DNA from: Chrysomallon squamiferum
Taxonomy: Eukaryota > Mollusca > Gastropoda > Neomphalida > Peltospiridae
Direction: 5' to 3'
Assembly: GCA_012295275.1 (NCBI GenBank)
Contig: CM022665.1
Location: 15,189,476-15,253,475, forward strand
DNA: 64,000 bases
Shown here in pieces: positions 1 to 13,755 of this stretch; the stretch's first letter is position 1, and each line of letters starts with the position of its first letter. The notes beneath the pieces were generated by a model. The model saw only the letters and a list, made by a program, of their open reading frames with translations, was not told where the DNA came from and ran no database searches. The position numbers and the translations under genes are program-made.

Positions 1-2217
1 TAAAAACAATTAATTTGCAGTGTATTAATATGCACCTGGTAAGAAATAAAGGAGAAAAAGATGCTGGATTGTCTTGTTCTTGGAACTCTGGAAGATGACC
101 ATCCATAATCCAAAGACGAAATCCAATCAAAATGATAAACTAAAAATTACATTTAAATTTATTTTATTAAAAATGATTATATGAGTTTTGCCTCAGATAT
201 TATATTAATGTATTCTAATATCAATAACTACAGTTTCAGATATGTACATTAATGAATTCTAATACTGTTAACTACTGTTTCAGATAGATCTGAAACTGTA
301 GTTATTAGTATTAGAATACATTAATGTAATAGCTGAGGCAAAACTCATATAATCATTTTTAATAAAAATATATATATATATATTAAGTTGAAGTGTATGC
401 TATATTGCAATAGCTTGGCATAATTTGAATCTATATTTTTGTCATATCAAAAAAATTAACATATTTTTCAAACATTCTTCTAGATATTATTTAAGTACTG
501 AAAAGTAATTTTCTGTTTGGGACTGATTCCTAACTATAATTATAGAACTTTTTATCCTGATTTCATTGATAAAAAAAAAAGTCAAAATTGTCAGTTCCAA
601 AGTTTTTAATTTTTTTTATTTAATTCTGGGGGCAATTTTTGCACAATTGCTATTTGGAAGGAATCATTCTGAAGTGAGATTGTCATTGATGAAGTGTATT
701 TCATAACATAACATGTGTGCCAAATATTCATCCCAGTTTTTTTCACACCTCTGTAAAATATATATGCGTTGAGATGTGAAGCCAAAGTTGGTAAAATGAT
801 TAATTTGCACCAGATAAAAAATGAAATTTTTTTGACATTCATAAATTTACTTCTACTTGTGCTACAAACAAAGTTTTTATGACAAATTAATCAGAATGAA
901 ACGATTTAGATGATGAAATACATTTAGAAGTGGTTAATTAGAAAATCTGAAATGTAAATTTTTAACGATTCATCTTTTTTCTTTTATCAGTCTTAGCTAC
1001 AATCTTTGTGCTAGTAACAGCTATATACTAATAAAAATGAGTACCCTCTCCTCCTGAGAGCGGGGCCAAAAGCACTTTATAATGTGAATATATTAAGAAC
1101 ACAATAACAGAACTGGATGAGAGATAATAAAATACAATGCAATAGTATTTATATATATATTACAAATTTGAATACATATTTCAGAGAAACTGTGGGAGTT
1201 TTATGAAGAAAATATAGAAGTACTCATATGGCCGTAACTATACGTTTTCTGAAATGAGGCAAAAACACTTAATCGCCGAGCGGAGCGGGGCAAAAACATT
1301 TGAGCGAGGGGTCTAGGAGCTATAGACATAATCGAATTTTTTTTTTTTTTCGTGCATCAGAAATAAATAAACTACTCAAAACCTTCACTGATTTTGTGCT
1401 GAAGGTCTACAACCAACACAATACCGGCAATTGGTGTGCCTAAATAAATTTATTAATATATTAATCAGTTCCGATATCGTTTCAACCAAGATTTAACCAA
1501 TTACATCGACATCGTATGCTTGCTTACAAACAAAAACCTTCAAACAATATTCAGGAGATTCTGATCGGGTTGATCGGCCGCATTTTGATTTGGGGGTGAA
1601 TCTGATTCAATGGCCACAACTTAACACGTCATTCGCCGAAAAAAACACACGATCTGGTGACGTCTCTGTCTCAGATAGGGCGGGTGGCCGTATAATTTCT
1701 TCAAGCTACAATTCTAATCTTCTTTCAAAGATGAAATATTGCTGTTTCTGTGATAAATGTTTGATAGGGGTCTTTTTACATGAAAATATTTTACATATTT
1801 TTTTCGTCAAGGTTTACCAGCCTTTACATGTGACAAAAACTATTACACTGGACAAACAGATGAAGCTAATATTTTCTGTGTGGTCAAGTTTTTTTAGAGG
1901 AAGAAAGCTCGTGGAGTTAACCCCGGGAGCATAAAAAGTAGTGTATAAACGAGGTTCGTGATACATGTTTATAGAAACATAGGGAGTTGGCGGCTATCCC
2001 AAGAAATTTCTTATTGAAATTAAATGCTTTTCTCCACAAGGTATCATTCATGTAATAAACACCAGGATAAGACTTCAGATTTTCAATTCATGTAGTTTTT
2101 TTTTATTCAGACAGGACCTCAAACCGAGAAGAAATCAAGCGTTCAAAAGTCAGTATAAAAACAAGTCAAAACAGTATGGCAGACTGAAAATATGGGCGCT
2201 CTTCAGTATCCATATTA

Positions 2218-2259
<42 letters not shown>

Positions 2260-2620
2260 TTTTTACATTACATCTTCAACATGTAAAAGGAATTACAAAA
2301 GCATTGCTTGTTATTACTTTCTTCGAAAACGTATACTTTCAAATGTCTCACATTACTAATTAGAGTTATTATTGAACGATAATGTATTCTACAGTGCATT
2401 ATCCTTTGTTCGTATTGTAGCTCAGAACAATGTACAGAGAACAAAAGGATGATTCCATATCATTTTCAGAGATAATTAATCAAAAGCTGTAGACTCAAGT
2501 GTCACATATTGACGAAAGATGAGAAGTATGTGCTGAAGCATACAGTACAGTGTAGTCTTTTCACACATCTAACAAGGTAAATAAGTTCTTACACAGGATA
2601 TGGGTCTTTCAAAATATGTA

Positions 2621-2653
<33 letters not shown>

Positions 2654-3714
2654 GCTCTCTATTGTACAATGCACATATACAAGCGAAAAAAACAAACAAA
2701 CAAAACAAAAAAAAACACATTTGAATCTGCACTCACTAACTTAACAGAAGTGGTGCAATAGCAGTCCGTACCAGTGTGCGTGAAATACTGCTTTTCGTTA
2801 ACAACTTCTAAATACAATGTGATGTACTTAGTCAATATGTACATATGATGGCCTAAACAGTTTTTGCAATGAAAGGCTTTTGTATTTTAAGTAATCTTCA
2901 GATATGTGCAGTAAACAGATGCAAACTGTTTCTGATTTACTGAATTATTTGTATAGATCTTATTAAACAGAATATTATATACCTTCAAACCACACTTTAA
3001 ATAACCTTCAGAACTGCATTAAGCTGCATAAATTACATTATCCTAGTTGCCAACACAGCCATTTGAAAGTAATAAAATAAAATGTTATGTTTCATTTATG
3101 ATTTAGATTAACTAAATCTTTATATGACGTTAATTCAGATTATTTTGTACATCTTTGTAATATAATATTTCAATAAAAACATTTGAAATACGTTATGACG
3201 TACACTGCCTATCAGTAGAACAGATTTATTTTGTACCAATTGTTATATTACTAACGATAATCTATAAATAACTTTGGTAGGGAGGGTAATTATTTTAACT
3301 TACTGTTAATGAAATACAAAAAAGTCGATGGAACAATGGAATCAAATTTCTTGACCATCCCTCTGAACATAATCTATAATAAAACAAAACTAAATATAAA
3401 TAAATAAATAATTATGAAACAAAGAAAAGAATGGTAAATTATTATGAACACTAAAATATTAAAATAACGATTTTGAGATATATTATTTTGATATCATTTA
3501 TTAGTAGAGAATATCAACAGTAAAACAATACAATAATGATTGCTGCAGCAGTAATAATAATATAAAAAAAAGCTATGACGATTATGATGATAACATTAAT
3601 CATGAATTAAATAAACAGATATAACAAATGCTTATTGTTATTTAAAAATATCGCTTATTTAAAATAATAATAATAAAAATACACACCCATCCAAACACCA
3701 AAAAACTTTCTAAC
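1..3714. other. TMTC intron or downstream sequence; no exon recognised
   Basis: I find no exon continuing TMTC here, so this is probably a long intron leading to the missing 3' exons. It contains a fold-back element (163-366), a (TA)n run near 2217-2254, a poly-A run near 2626-2651, and a patch around 1240-1960 with more G+C than its surroundings (for example CCGAGCGGAGCGGGG near 1276). That patch is open in one plus frame (1590-1934), but the translation resembles no known protein. I regard it as an old interspersed repeat rather than a gene. Confidence 0.5.
163..366. repeat. Fold-back (inverted repeat) element
   Basis: An arm of about 78 nt running from TTTATTAAAAATGATTATAT to AACTACAGTTTCAGAT is repeated in inverted orientation at about 286-366, with only a few mismatches. 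The roughly 45-nt spacer is itself a partial direct copy of the arm (GTACATTAATGAATTCTAAT ... CTGTTTCAGAT). This fits a palindromic MITE or fold-back transposon relic. No coding capacity is present. Confidence 0.8.
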
Positions 3715-3938
3715 CTGCGGACACCTTTTCTGGAATATATAGTAAGGTCTAAAACAGCACAAACTCCTAATACAGTAATACCATGTTCCTTGCACAATGT
3801 GGATACACAGGCTAGCATAAGACTACCAAATAAAAATAATGGACGTCGAGTTGGTGGACATTCTGGTCTGTTCGTGTCAAAATGAAGCAACAGACATCTG
3901 TAATGTGTATTTTAGACAAACAACATAAAAATAATGTA

Positions 3939-4000
<62 letters not shown>

Positions 4001-7000
4001 TACATACATGAATACCTTTCTTTCTTTATTTATTTATTTAATAATTGAAATATATCCGAATTATATGAAAAGGAAATTAAAAAATAATAACATTTTAAAG
4101 TTAAAATTGATTTATTTAGTAATTGCATATATGTGTCTGTGTGTGTTTGTAATTAATATACTGTAAAGAATTATATTTTCTTATTTTAAAACATATTTTA
4201 ATCTGAAATAATTATTATAAATGTCAAAAAACTAAAAAATATAATTTAGGTACTTTAGTTTTTTCACTTTTGTTTATCAGACTGAGACTTAAACACATAA
4301 TAACAACATCCGTGGAGTTGAACTTACTTAAAATATAGTAAAACTGACAGTAGGAAAAATGCTGCAGCCAAAAGATCTGCAGTTCCAACGATTCCTGACA
4401 CCTATAGAAAAAAGTATTCGTATTAAAACATAACAAAGTTTATTTTTTATTTCACTTAAACTATAAAACAAATTCGTTGTAACTATAGAAAATGCTATAA
4501 TAATTATTATAAAGCGTAGGGTGCACATTCAAAGAAGAAGAAAAAGGAAACATTTGATTCCGTTGTGTTTAAGTGAAAAAAAAAAAGAAACGTAAATCCC
4601 CCCCCCGCATTTCTTCGTTTTGTTATTTTATTTGTTGTGTTTATGCTACAATTGTTCTTGCTTTTATCACTGTAAAATAAACGACACATAACAATGAGTA
4701 TAAACAAAGAAAATAACATTTGCCTTTACTTCAAGTATGGTTGTAACATGATCAGGCTTTAAGAAATCAAATGATCAAATATCCATATTTTCAATATTCA
4801 AGTGTACTTGAACTACACAACACAAGACAAATATGCCTGTGCTAATATAAACAGTCTGAAGCGGCAAGACTTGAAAAGAAAAACAAACATATAACAAGTA
4901 ATACATTCGTCATTTAGAATAAAAGTCATAAAAGGCACCTAAGTTCATGTAAAATTAGATTAAAAACTATTAAGATAACCAAAAACTATAATGTTGTAAA
5001 TATTGTTTTCGCTCGATAGTATTCATTTCAATAAGCTGTCACAAAATAAATATTTATATACAAAATAAATAAATATTTATATACAAATAAATAAATGCTA
5101 TATTCATATAATTAACAGTAAATTAATACGACTATAATCTGATTGTAACGTATATGAAGTATCTGATTATAACGTGATTCAGCACCAGAAGAGAGATGAT
5201 AAGCGATGATGAAATGAAATCAGTTATCTGATCTGATAAGGTCGTTCGAAGTTCTAGAAGTGCTAGAATAACACTGATGTAATAATGATAACGGTGAAAA
5301 CTGACATACATAAAAACAGAGATTACAGAGAATGACTTTTGGAAAAAGAGAGAGAGAGAGAAAGAAGAAACAAACACGAAAGTCTGTAACTAAATTTGGC
5401 AATGAATCAATAAAAAGTGCCTTTTCATTGAGTATGACAGATTTATCCTGTAAGAGAAACCCATTAAAACTAGGCGTCTTTTGTGCAACCAAAACATACG
5501 AAATCTTTAACTTGCCAAGTCCTCCTCTTTCATTGAACATCTACTTATGTCTTTAATATCGATTGTAAACGGACGTGAGTTATTAGACATTTCTTAACCT
5601 TCTTAAGTCATAAAATATCAGTGTATTGTTATTAACTTTCCGGTTTCAAAGCTGAATATTTGTTTTCTGTAAAGTATTTAAGTTCCACGTCTTTTCAAAA
5701 ACTGAACCCGACGCCAGTAGGTATATGATAAAAATAATAAACCGAGCTTTTATTTAAAAAAAGGCAAAAAAAAAAAAAAAAATTATTAATTATAATAATA
5801 AAAAATAAAGAGTTAGTACAAATATTTTACCATATAATGTCTGTCTCAAAAAACACGAGGACTTCTTTTTCAATCCCTCATTTCGTATGTCCAGAAAGCG
5901 ATGAAATTTATTGAATTTAAATAAATGAAGTAAATTTTGTTGAAAACTTAAACTAAATTTGGATACATCTCACTTTAATCTTCGTGAATCATAATTTATA
6001 TGTGCGTCTTCACTGAATAATTAAAATATTTATATTCTAAAACACATTTGGGTACATGTTATTGACTTACCTTTTGTACATCTACTGAAGAATAAGAAGA
6101 AAAAAGAAATTTTAGAACGTACAGTTAAGTCTATTGGAAAAAAATAAAAAATAAATAAAAGGAGCCAGGTATATGCAAACCGTAAATAACGAACTTTTAT
6201 TATTTTCTTTTCTTTTCTGCATATTACATCGCAATAAAATACCTTCAGCACAAACATCATTAAAATCATTCCCTTGTTAAATTTATGATCACATAATATT
6301 TTCGACTATGATCAAGCAAAGAAACTAAAAACTGTATTCTTATACTAGAAAAATGGAACAATTTGTTAATAGGAAACATAAAAATTATATTCAACAGCTT
6401 CCTGGTAAATATGATTTCGTGGATTAAATATAAAGTATTAAGTGAGGTAGTCGTTGGATGATGAAATTTAAAAACAAAAGATAATGTAAGAGAGAAAGAT
6501 AGACATAAACACAGAGATAGAAAGTTGGACAGGCAGACAGACAAAGACAGAGAGAGAGAACACTGTATTCACTATAAATGAAGAACACGTAGCTCAGTTA
6601 TAAAAATAACATATGCAGTTTAGAGAAAACATTAAAATATTAAAGAGAGAGAAATAGTTGTATTTTCGATGAAATACTAGAAGCCAGTGATGTAAATGGT
6701 AATTTTTGTGATGGCATTGAAGTATATTAATAACGTAATTATACCGGTCGTTGTATTATTTCAATCACTGTAGTATTTTATTCTTAACAGATGTAACGGT
6801 GGAAGTTATGATGTAGTGCAAGTACTAGATAACGTTGTTTTAATTTGCTTAATTCTATTTTATTAAAGAACATAAAAATGCAATCAGCGACCATAAAAAT
6901 GTAATAGTTATGGGGTGCACAATAAAGTGCAAAGTACTAGACGAAATATGTAATCTTGGAGGTTACAAACACTAGTTTTGTTAATACCGATCGATTAAGG

Positions 7001-9084
7001 GAAGGAGACTGAGACTGAAAACGGGTAATGTCAAATGAGATGTGTGACGCTGACACGCCGCGCTACCATTTTTATGACAAGGGTACAATACCGACTTGCC
7101 GGAAAGCCGGTTTTGAATCCGCGAGGACTTTGAACAGGTACGTGAAGAGTATCCGAAGTGGCTAGATGTAGTAGTAATAACAGAAGCACAAGTGGTGACA
7201 TGATGCAATAATAATAATAACAGAAGAAGTAGTTGTGACAACGGTAATGGTAATAGTATACTTACTGCTTCTGTGTGTATGGGATGAACAGCAAATAAGA
7301 GGCCAGCATACAGTGAAGTTTCTTTGGAAACGTAGAAAACGCTGTGACTGACGTGTGTGAACAAAACACTCACTACAGCATGTAAGATCACACTGGTTAC
7401 GTGGAAAAAGAAAGGCGACCCTCCATTTAATAAATAATTCACTCTGAAATAATAAAATATAAACGTAGTAAAATTTTCAGTAAAATTAGTACAGGTATTT
7501 AATTTTATAACTTTTGTTTGAACGAGAAGAACATTTCTGACAAATGTGATTCTTTTCAACAATGAGCAATCTGTTCTAGGAGGCTAAATCTAAGATGGCC
7601 GCCAGTGAATTGGAGAAAAGCTATTTTCTTCATACCTTCGTAATTATATAAGAAAGAAACATGAAATAAAAATCTTTTCATGCTTTCAGATGTTATGTCA
7701 TTTTGGATTTAGCTTCCCAGCACAGACTGCTCAAAGCTGATAACATGTCACCAGGCATATGATATAGTACATCTACCCGAAACATCAGTAAACAACAGTA
7801 TAAACAAAACTCTGTAAACTCATAAACGAGGTTCTATTGTACTTCTCCCGGAATAATAATCCTATAATTATGCCAGTCTCCACTTGTACGCACGCATACA
7901 CACACACACATATATATACTACACACATAAACATGCTTTTACACAGTGATTAATTATAACAAACTATTAAAGCAACACACACATCCACATAATAATAATA
8001 ATAATAATAATAATAATATTAATAATAATAATCATCATGATGATGATGATCGCTACTCTTAATAAGGTCACAGCTAAATAATGAAAAAAGGAACAACTGT
8101 AAATCTTAATTTGGAGTGGCTCTAAGGTTTACATAACAAGATTATCAAAAAACGCATTAACACTACGAGTAGTTCATGTAAAATACAACTCAAACCATGA
8201 TATTTTCAAGTTAACGGCAGATTTCGACTTGTTGAATAACAATCACATAACCAACAAAACACTCATTCAGAAAAGTCAGAGTTACGTCCATGCATTGCAA
8301 GCACACGTACTGAAAAGGTGCATGCAGTTTTGAAATAATTATCTGTTTTGGAAAAAGGCTGAGGTAGAAACCAGACAAAACTGGAGATGTAGACCTTCAA
8401 TTAATATAGGTATAACAAAGATATGAATGGAGACTTTGTTCGTCGTTCGAAAAGACATACTGTGTATGCACTAATGCACGTTTTTTAGATATGGTAAAAG
8501 CCGATATTGGGTAAAACAGCCTCATATCCTGAATTATATAGGTTATGCCATGATTACAAAAAAAAAAAAAAATAATAATAATAATAATAATAATAATTAA
8601 TTAAATAAATCAAAAATAAATTTTTAAAATCTTTCATCGTCTTACCAGTTTTATAAATTTAATTTACATTCAATTTCTTTTAACATCTTAGGTGTGGTTG
8701 GTACATGGTACTTTAAGTGCATGGTTTCCTGATCATTTAAAAAGATAGTGGCGTTTATTTCTGACTTAATTGGCAAGCAGTCCGAAAACGTCGCTTGAAT
8801 GATTTTGTAACAAACTCTCTGCAAATGACAGTCGGAGATTGAATGTACGAGTAATGAACCTTATGATTCTTTTGTTATATGTCATTGTCAGTCAACCACA
8901 AGCATTCTGTACCGACTCGGGTCAGCATAAATCAAACGCTAAAAAAATAGATACGATGTAAACTTTATTATGTTTAACAAACCAGATGAAAATTATCAAG
9001 GGTAAAAAGCAATACATACATTTCTTTCCTGGATTTTAAACATTAAAATATGCATTAAGAAAGTATGTAAAGGAAGTCAGCGGT

Positions 9085-9121
<37 letters not shown>

Positions 9122-10932
9122 AAAAAAAGGTAATAAAATAAAATAAAATAAAATAAATAAATAAAATTTTAAAATATTAATTATTACTATTGTTTTTTTC
9201 TTTTCTGTTTTTTTCTGATGGGATGAATATACATGATTCTACGAGTTACAGAGGTCTGCTATGACGGGTTTTTTTTAAAAATTAGTCAGATTTCAACAAC
9301 AGAGACATCTTGCAACATTATATTTACATGTATAATGGTTAGAATGGCTATAAAAAGTAAATGATAAACAGTATTAATTATTTGAAATGTATTTTGAAGT
9401 TAATATTATTCTAATAAACCGAATATATCGTGACACTAAGCAATGAATCACTACGAGGATCGTAACTACATTTTCCATTAAACAAATATGAAAGGCTAAA
9501 CTTTTGAACTCTTCTGTAGCATCTCATAAAAAACATCAATATCTTGCATATCATTCAGTCCCGGACACTGATGAACTTACAGAACATGTGGTTCTATTAA
9601 TTTTAAAATGAACGTTCCTGAGACAGTACATTAAGAATGCCAAAAATGTTTAATAACTCGCACGAGCAACATTGCTATGATTGATATAACTTCGATCATT
9701 CCATGGAAGCGTGAAATTAGTTATTAGAAAAAAACTAAGATATTTATACATTGTCGGCTGTATTCCATGAAGAAGAAGAAAAATATTTGTGACATAACAA
9801 ATGAAAATGCAAAGGCCACTAATGAATCATTCATTCAGCACAGTAAGTGTAACAATAAACAAATACATTAGATTTTTTTACGCAACATTTAATATAATTT
9901 ATTGCTAAGAAATGCCATGGTATAAATACATTAAGCGATGTAACACTGAACAAACATGAAACTTATTTAACATGAAAGTTTGTACATGCATTTACAACAT
10001 TAGGTTAAAAACATTAGTTATACTAATAAACAATCATTTCTCTTCGTGTGTTAATTATCTCAATTTCAGTTTTGTGACTTAAATTGGTATCGTTCTGCAT
10101 AAGAGCATAGACAATTAGTCGATAAAGAAACAAACTAATTATTTACTTCTTTTTTTCCCCATACTTAGCACAATGTGGATTCCATTTGATATACTGAATA
10201 ATGTGTAGGTGTTATTAAATGAAATCGTGACATTGTTATAATAACGATTATTAGTTGATAGAGATATATATCTTTGTTAGTAATGGAGTCTGACACAGAA
10301 TAATATGCTACATCTCCATGGACCATTCCTTCTGATGAGAAGTATTGCGTGAAATACATTTCATCCACGATAAGGAAAGCGCATAGGACTATCATTAATA
10401 CATCAGTGATGAAAATAATACGAAACTGGCTTTGAAGCAAATGTTACTACACAAATGATCAATTGTTTCTATTACATAATCGTATTAAGTGCATATTTAT
10501 GAGCTTTAAGTATGTTTGCGAATGACCATATGCCTGTCAGCTCCGGGTTCACTAGTAAACATGGGTTTTAGTTCATAAAATTCTGGTTACACAAAGACTT
10601 GATATCTTGATGACCCCTTGTCATCGGCGCCATTACATCGTCTTTCAATTTTACAAGTCTTAAACAAATACCTTCACCCGAGCTTTTATTGTCAGACGTA
10701 TCACGAATGATTACTTTTTGCCTTACGGGTGTAAATTTGAGACGTCTTTATTTCACCCTAACCGAGGGTAGATTACACACTCTAAATTACTCCGAACAGC
10801 TGAGATGACCCCGTCATTCCATCTTGTCAGCTCCAATATAAAACTTTTAGATGAATTGTCTTTTATGCGTAGGTCTAACATGTTGTTAAACTGAAAATAA
10901 TTTTTTACGCATATTATGTGTCTTTTGGTTCA

Positions 10933-10995
<63 letters not shown>

Positions 10996-13040
10996 TTAAA
11001 ATAATAATATAATAATCACACTATAAAGGAAGCTTGTTTCTGTATATCAAACATTTCATTAGTAATTGCAATATCAGATTGTGAAAAGATGAAAAATTAG
11101 TTTTTGGGGTTTTGGGGTTTTTTTTTACATTCTTTAATATACTAAAGAAGGAAAATATGCATTTAGTTAATAACTAATTAGTGACATTTTTATCATTATC
11201 CCCATCCTTTCTTTTTTGGTATGTATCTTTGTGTAAAATATTCCTGTGCTCTGTTTTTATACATAATGTTTATGTGTCTCGGTTGTTGTTTTTTTTGTTG
11301 TTTTTTTTCTCAGAATAATGCAGTATTAAAAAGACTGTCATCGTAATTTAATACTGAACAGCTATCCGCTGTCAGTGTAATATAAATTTTAAATGGTGTA
11401 TTCGTTTTAAAAGAAATTTTATTTATTTATTTATTTATTTATTATAAAATCAGTACCACTTTATAATATATATCAATAATTAAACTAACACTAAGTCTGT
11501 ATTTTAGTTTTAAATACAGGTTGTGGTTCAGAACCACTGTTTAAAAATGTTTTGAAATAATTCGCATGTTGTCATATTCATAAACGCTGAATGCAACTTT
11601 GAATACAATATAAATACAATATGTAAGCTGTCATTTTAACAAAAGCACTGAAGTTGACATATTACCAGATGAGCGTATTTTGTTTACAAAGTGGTAAATT
11701 ATGAATGACAAACACATGAACTGAGTGAGGTGTTAAAACCAGATCTTCTCTGTGAGATACTGTGTAGTATAAGAATAAAGATTAGATTTAAACAGCTTGA
11801 AAGTAATGGGTTTTTGGACATTCTTCTACATTCAGCTTGCCAGTGTCAAATAAATAACAATAGAAACAATATAATTATTTGTTAGCTGTTTGGATGTTTA
11901 CTCGCATTTTAGATTTTTCAGCAGATGGCAAAAGGAAACGTTTTATTTGTCATATTTTAAAATAATTATTTTTCATTTGATGTACACATAACCAAATAAA
12001 ACGTATAAAAGGTGTAACGGAACATTCATTGTGTGTTTACATGTGTGTGCACAAAATACAGAATGCTCTAATCATTATCCCCGTGAATATACATGAACCT
12101 CCTGGCCCTGTTCGCGCAAAATACACCCCTCCCATTTGTCTTCTCATTTACGGTCTTTATGAATGATCCCAAAGCGGAATTTAGAAGTCTGGAAAGAGTA
12201 TACAATTAGACAGCTTTTACTGATAATGTTAGGAACATACTGTTGATCATAAAAGACAGTCCTAATTAATTATTGGTATAATAAAAAGTTGCTATTCAGA
12301 GCCAGTTTGCTTGTTTTTGAAATTTCGTACTACGACTGTTTCTTCGTAAATAATAATAATATTAACAAACATTAAATAAACAAATAAATAAGCAATAAAG
12401 AAAAAAAGAAAAAGAAAAATAACACGAAGAAATAAATAAATAAATAAAATAGTTCGCTTCCTTGAAATTAAATTTAATTAAGTAAACTTGTAATGTATAC
12501 ATTCATAATTTCTGGTTTATATTAAAGGGTTAACGAACAACAGCTAAAAGTGTAATCGTTCTGAAATAATGTGATATTATTTCAAGACAATGATACTCTT
12601 TTATATTCCGTTTACAGCATGCCCCTTTAACAACTGCTAATCCTCTCTGTGATTCTGCTGGCGCGCAAACCATAGAAAATGAAAGGAATTAAAAGCCTGT
12701 AAATTTGATCCTTATTACTTGCAAGAACAACTTACCTGAATATAATACTAGTGAGTGGTCTGTATGATCCATGACTTTTTTTGTCCGACATAGACTTTCC
12801 CCAAAAGTCATTACGGAAAATTGAGTATATTGTATTTTCTCCATTGACGTCTGGATTGTTTTTGATGGCAAAAATATCATCGTGAACAAAATCTCCATCC
12901 AGACTGTTGAAGTAACACCCAAGTGCCACGAAAGTTATTATAAAGTAAATTCCTGTTTCTGTCCACTGATTTTGACATTTAAAAACGTTTTCATTTTTTT
13001 TAATATATTTCTTGTTGCAAACATTATTATTTTTCTCCAT
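3715..13040 (-). CDS. TMTC-family transmembrane O-mannosyltransferase-like protein, 5' part (partial)
   Basis: Four coding exons on the minus strand join in phase: 12736-13040, 7266-7443, 4328-4401 and 3715-3897. They give about 246 residues, and the gene continues past the left edge. TMTC proteins are multi-pass ER-membrane enzymes with a C-terminal TPR domain, implicated in O-mannosylation of cadherins. Visible here are a first membrane segment (about residues 31-46), the luminal FVHDD acidic pair (Asp54-Asp55), NDFWG, SYRPLT, LFAVHPIHTEAV and LCKEHGITVLGV, in the family order. All of these are TMTC hallmarks. The start is the first ATG of the exon, about 50 residues before FVHDD, as expected. 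The short 74-nt exon was found only by phase and homology (GIVGTADLLAA). It reads GTAD where the family normally has GRAD. Similarity is spread among TMTC1, TMTC3 and TMTC4, so I give no symbol. The donor of the last visible exon (CAG|GTTAGA) is non-consensus. The TPR part is not in the window. Confidence 0.92.
3943..3998. repeat. (TA)n microsatellite
   Basis: An uninterrupted TA dinucleotide run lies about 45 bp upstream (gene sense) of the TMTC exon at 3715-3897, inside the preceding intron. Confidence 0.95.
4402..7265 (-). other. TMTC intron 2
   Basis: This is the intron between the exons 7266-7443 and 4328-4401. It starts with a consensus donor (GCA|GTAAGT in gene sense) and ends in TATAG before GTGTCAGG. 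I recognise no other gene in it. Short open frames near 5132-5556 and 6030-6544 are low-complexity. Confidence 0.6.
7444..12735 (-). other. TMTC intron 1
   Basis: This 5.3-kb first intron contains (AAT)n runs at about 7989-8026, 8573-8597 and 10933-10991, and a poly-A stretch at about 9088-9119. An isolated AAGATGGCCGCC (7592-7603) matches the YY1-type promoter motif. A stretch at about 10535-10830 has somewhat higher G+C and looks like an old interspersed repeat. No other coding exon is recognised. Confidence 0.6.
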
Positions 13041-13218
13041 TATGTACTCTCGAGGTATTTAAATAACTTCTCGCAGATAGCAACAACTATAGCAAATGAC
13101 ATCCTTGACTCTTTGGTTTTATCTGAACATGCTTTCGTCTGCTAATGTACTTTTGGCTGTCAACATTAATCACGTGACTATTGTACTATAGAAGCGACCA
13201 CGTGAATTATTATCCAAA
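13041..13218. promoter_or_regulatory. Bidirectional promoter between TMTC and ankyrin genes
   Basis: Only 178 bp separate the minus-strand TMTC start codon from the plus-strand ankyrin start codon. The gap holds two E-boxes: TCACGTGAC at 13170-13178 and CACGTG at 13199-13204. TCACGTGA is a core-promoter motif bound by USF/MiT-type bHLH factors in animals. No TATA box is obvious. The arrangement implies a shared, compact, TATA-less promoter. Confidence 0.65.
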
Positions 13219-13571
13219 ATGTCTGCGCCCTGCAGCGTTGCTATAGCTGCCGCTAACTGCGATAGTGTGGTAACTAGGCAGATTAATGAGTTTTTATGTT
13301 AAAAAGATTAATAGCAATGGAATATATTATACTTACGTGGTTATATTGTTATTTATCATAAAATGTGTGTCCCGTCATTGTTGCGTATTCGATTTAAACG
13401 TTTATTTTTAATTAAAATAATATAGTTTTGTTGTATTTTTCTTTCGTACCTGTATAAATAATTACAGTTTACACCCCTCCCCGTATTTAACAAGCCATTT
13501 ACTTGTTCGATTTCGTAAATTTACTGTGAAGTCATGTTAATATATTAAATAAAATGAAATGAAATAAAATG

Positions 13572-13625
<54 letters not shown>

Positions 13626-13720
13626 GTAAATAAATAGATAAATAAAACTCAGTTAAATGTTAAAATTTGTAAATTTTCTGTGAAGACATGTTACTATATA
13701 TAGTAAAATGAAATGAAATG

Positions 13721-13755
<35 letters not shown>

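Noticed and set aside
1590-1934. Open reading frame of 114 codons on the plus strand
   Set aside because: No recognisable domain, no homology I know of, and it lies in a GC-shifted patch that looks like an old repeat. An open frame of this length arises by chance.
7989-8026. CRISPR-like or satellite array
   Set aside because: Plain (AAT)n microsatellite with no spacers, in a eukaryotic genome.
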